Shown here one piece after another: positions 63,775-64,000 of a DNA stretch of 64,000 nt. Position 1 is the stretch's first letter. Each line of letters starts with the position of its first letter. The notes below the pieces were generated by a model, which worked only from the letters and a program-made list of their open reading frames with translations, was not told the DNA's origin and did no database searches. A program made the position numbers and the translations under genes. The stretch lies in contig CAUPES010000007.1 of the NCBI GenBank assembly GCA_963510375.1, positions 29,791-93,790 on the forward strand, written 5' to 3'. The DNA is from Fastidiosipila sp963510375 (GTDB lineage: Bacteria; Bacillota; Clostridia; Saccharofermentanales; Fastidiosipilaceae).

Positions 63775-64000
63775 ATGAATCTTCCTTTCGAGGATTTATT
63801 AATACATCTAATAATATCATTTATAAGTAGCTTACATAGTAATTCTAAACATCTTAATTTTAGTTAATTGTTTCTTTCTCATTACTAATGGAATTTTCGT
63901 ATACATCTAGCAAATTTTAAAAATTTCGAAAAGGTAAAAATTTAAAATGGTTCTACAACAAATGGTGTTGGTGAGAAAAATCTTAGAAAGATATTAATCT

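Noticed and set aside
1..64000. tRNA, rRNA, CRISPR arrays or prophage genes
   Set aside because: No cloverleaf, repeat-spacer pattern or phage structural gene was recognised on either strand by reading; a covariance-model scan was not possible here.

Overview
This 64 kb window is from a low-GC Gram-positive bacterium (Bacillota). The evidence is strong AGGAGG-type ribosome binding sites, lipobox substrate-binding proteins, LacI, AraC and XRE regulators, MnmA next to a cysteine desulfurase, and AT-rich codon use. The gene content points to a host-associated, carbohydrate-fermenting Clostridia-like organism. I cannot name the genus from sequence alone. I saw no rRNA, tRNA, CRISPR array, prophage or intact insertion sequence.

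Layout. 1-10.5 kb is a minus-strand sugar-utilisation locus: a GH123-like hydrolase, an ABC sugar importer (binding protein plus two permeases), a GH65 phosphorylase, a DMT transporter, an AraC regulator, beta-phosphoglucomutase and the start of a GH42 beta-galactosidase. 10.5-14.7 kb holds mscL, an aldo/keto reductase and the mnmA/cysteine desulfurase pair for tRNA thiolation. 14.7-18.7 kb has an intracellular-type sialidase, an LplA-like binding protein without permeases, and a scar made of an MFS fragment and an IS3-type end. 18.7-31.1 kb is mixed: an ECF S component, a sugar acetyltransferase lacking its usual histidine, glutaminase, a MalY-type lyase, a LacI regulator, hemolysin III, a ClC channel, a GH29 fucosidase, a membrane XRE regulator, and S66 and M17 peptidases.

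31.2-38.1 kb contains a HerA-like ATPase, a micro-membrane protein and an XRE/beta-helix fusion in one apparent operon, then PAP2, SPFH and NfeD membrane genes. 38.3-45.2 kb (plus strand) is a fatty-acid cluster: an acyl-ACP thioesterase followed by three paralogous long-chain acyl-CoA synthetases, the third behind a perfect 25-bp palindrome. 45.3-50.5 kb has an ABC exporter, a TetM-like GTPase fused to a NYN/Rae1-type nuclease domain, and a DUF898 protein with no ATG start. 50.7-54.1 kb has a CodA-family deaminase with the active-site change linked to 5-methylcytosine deamination, flanked by two paralogous DMT transporters. 54.2-58.6 kb has GH31 and GH13 alpha-glucan enzymes. The rest is a permease remnant, a lone PTS EIIC-like protein, a MATE exporter, a TIM-barrel protein and a YpfJ-type metallopeptidase.

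How it fits together. None of the five glycosidases with visible N-termini in the mucin/milk-glycan and starch sets has a signal peptide. The organism therefore probably imports oligosaccharides and cuts them inside the cell, sending beta-glucose 1-phosphate into glycolysis through PgmB. Sialidase, fucosidase, GH123-like and GH42 activities together match host glycans; GH13 and GH31 match glycogen or maltodextrins. The most interesting items are the CodA-like deaminase cassette, the TetM-NYN fusion, the triple acyl-CoA synthetase cluster with its palindrome, and the XRE/beta-helix-ATPase operon.
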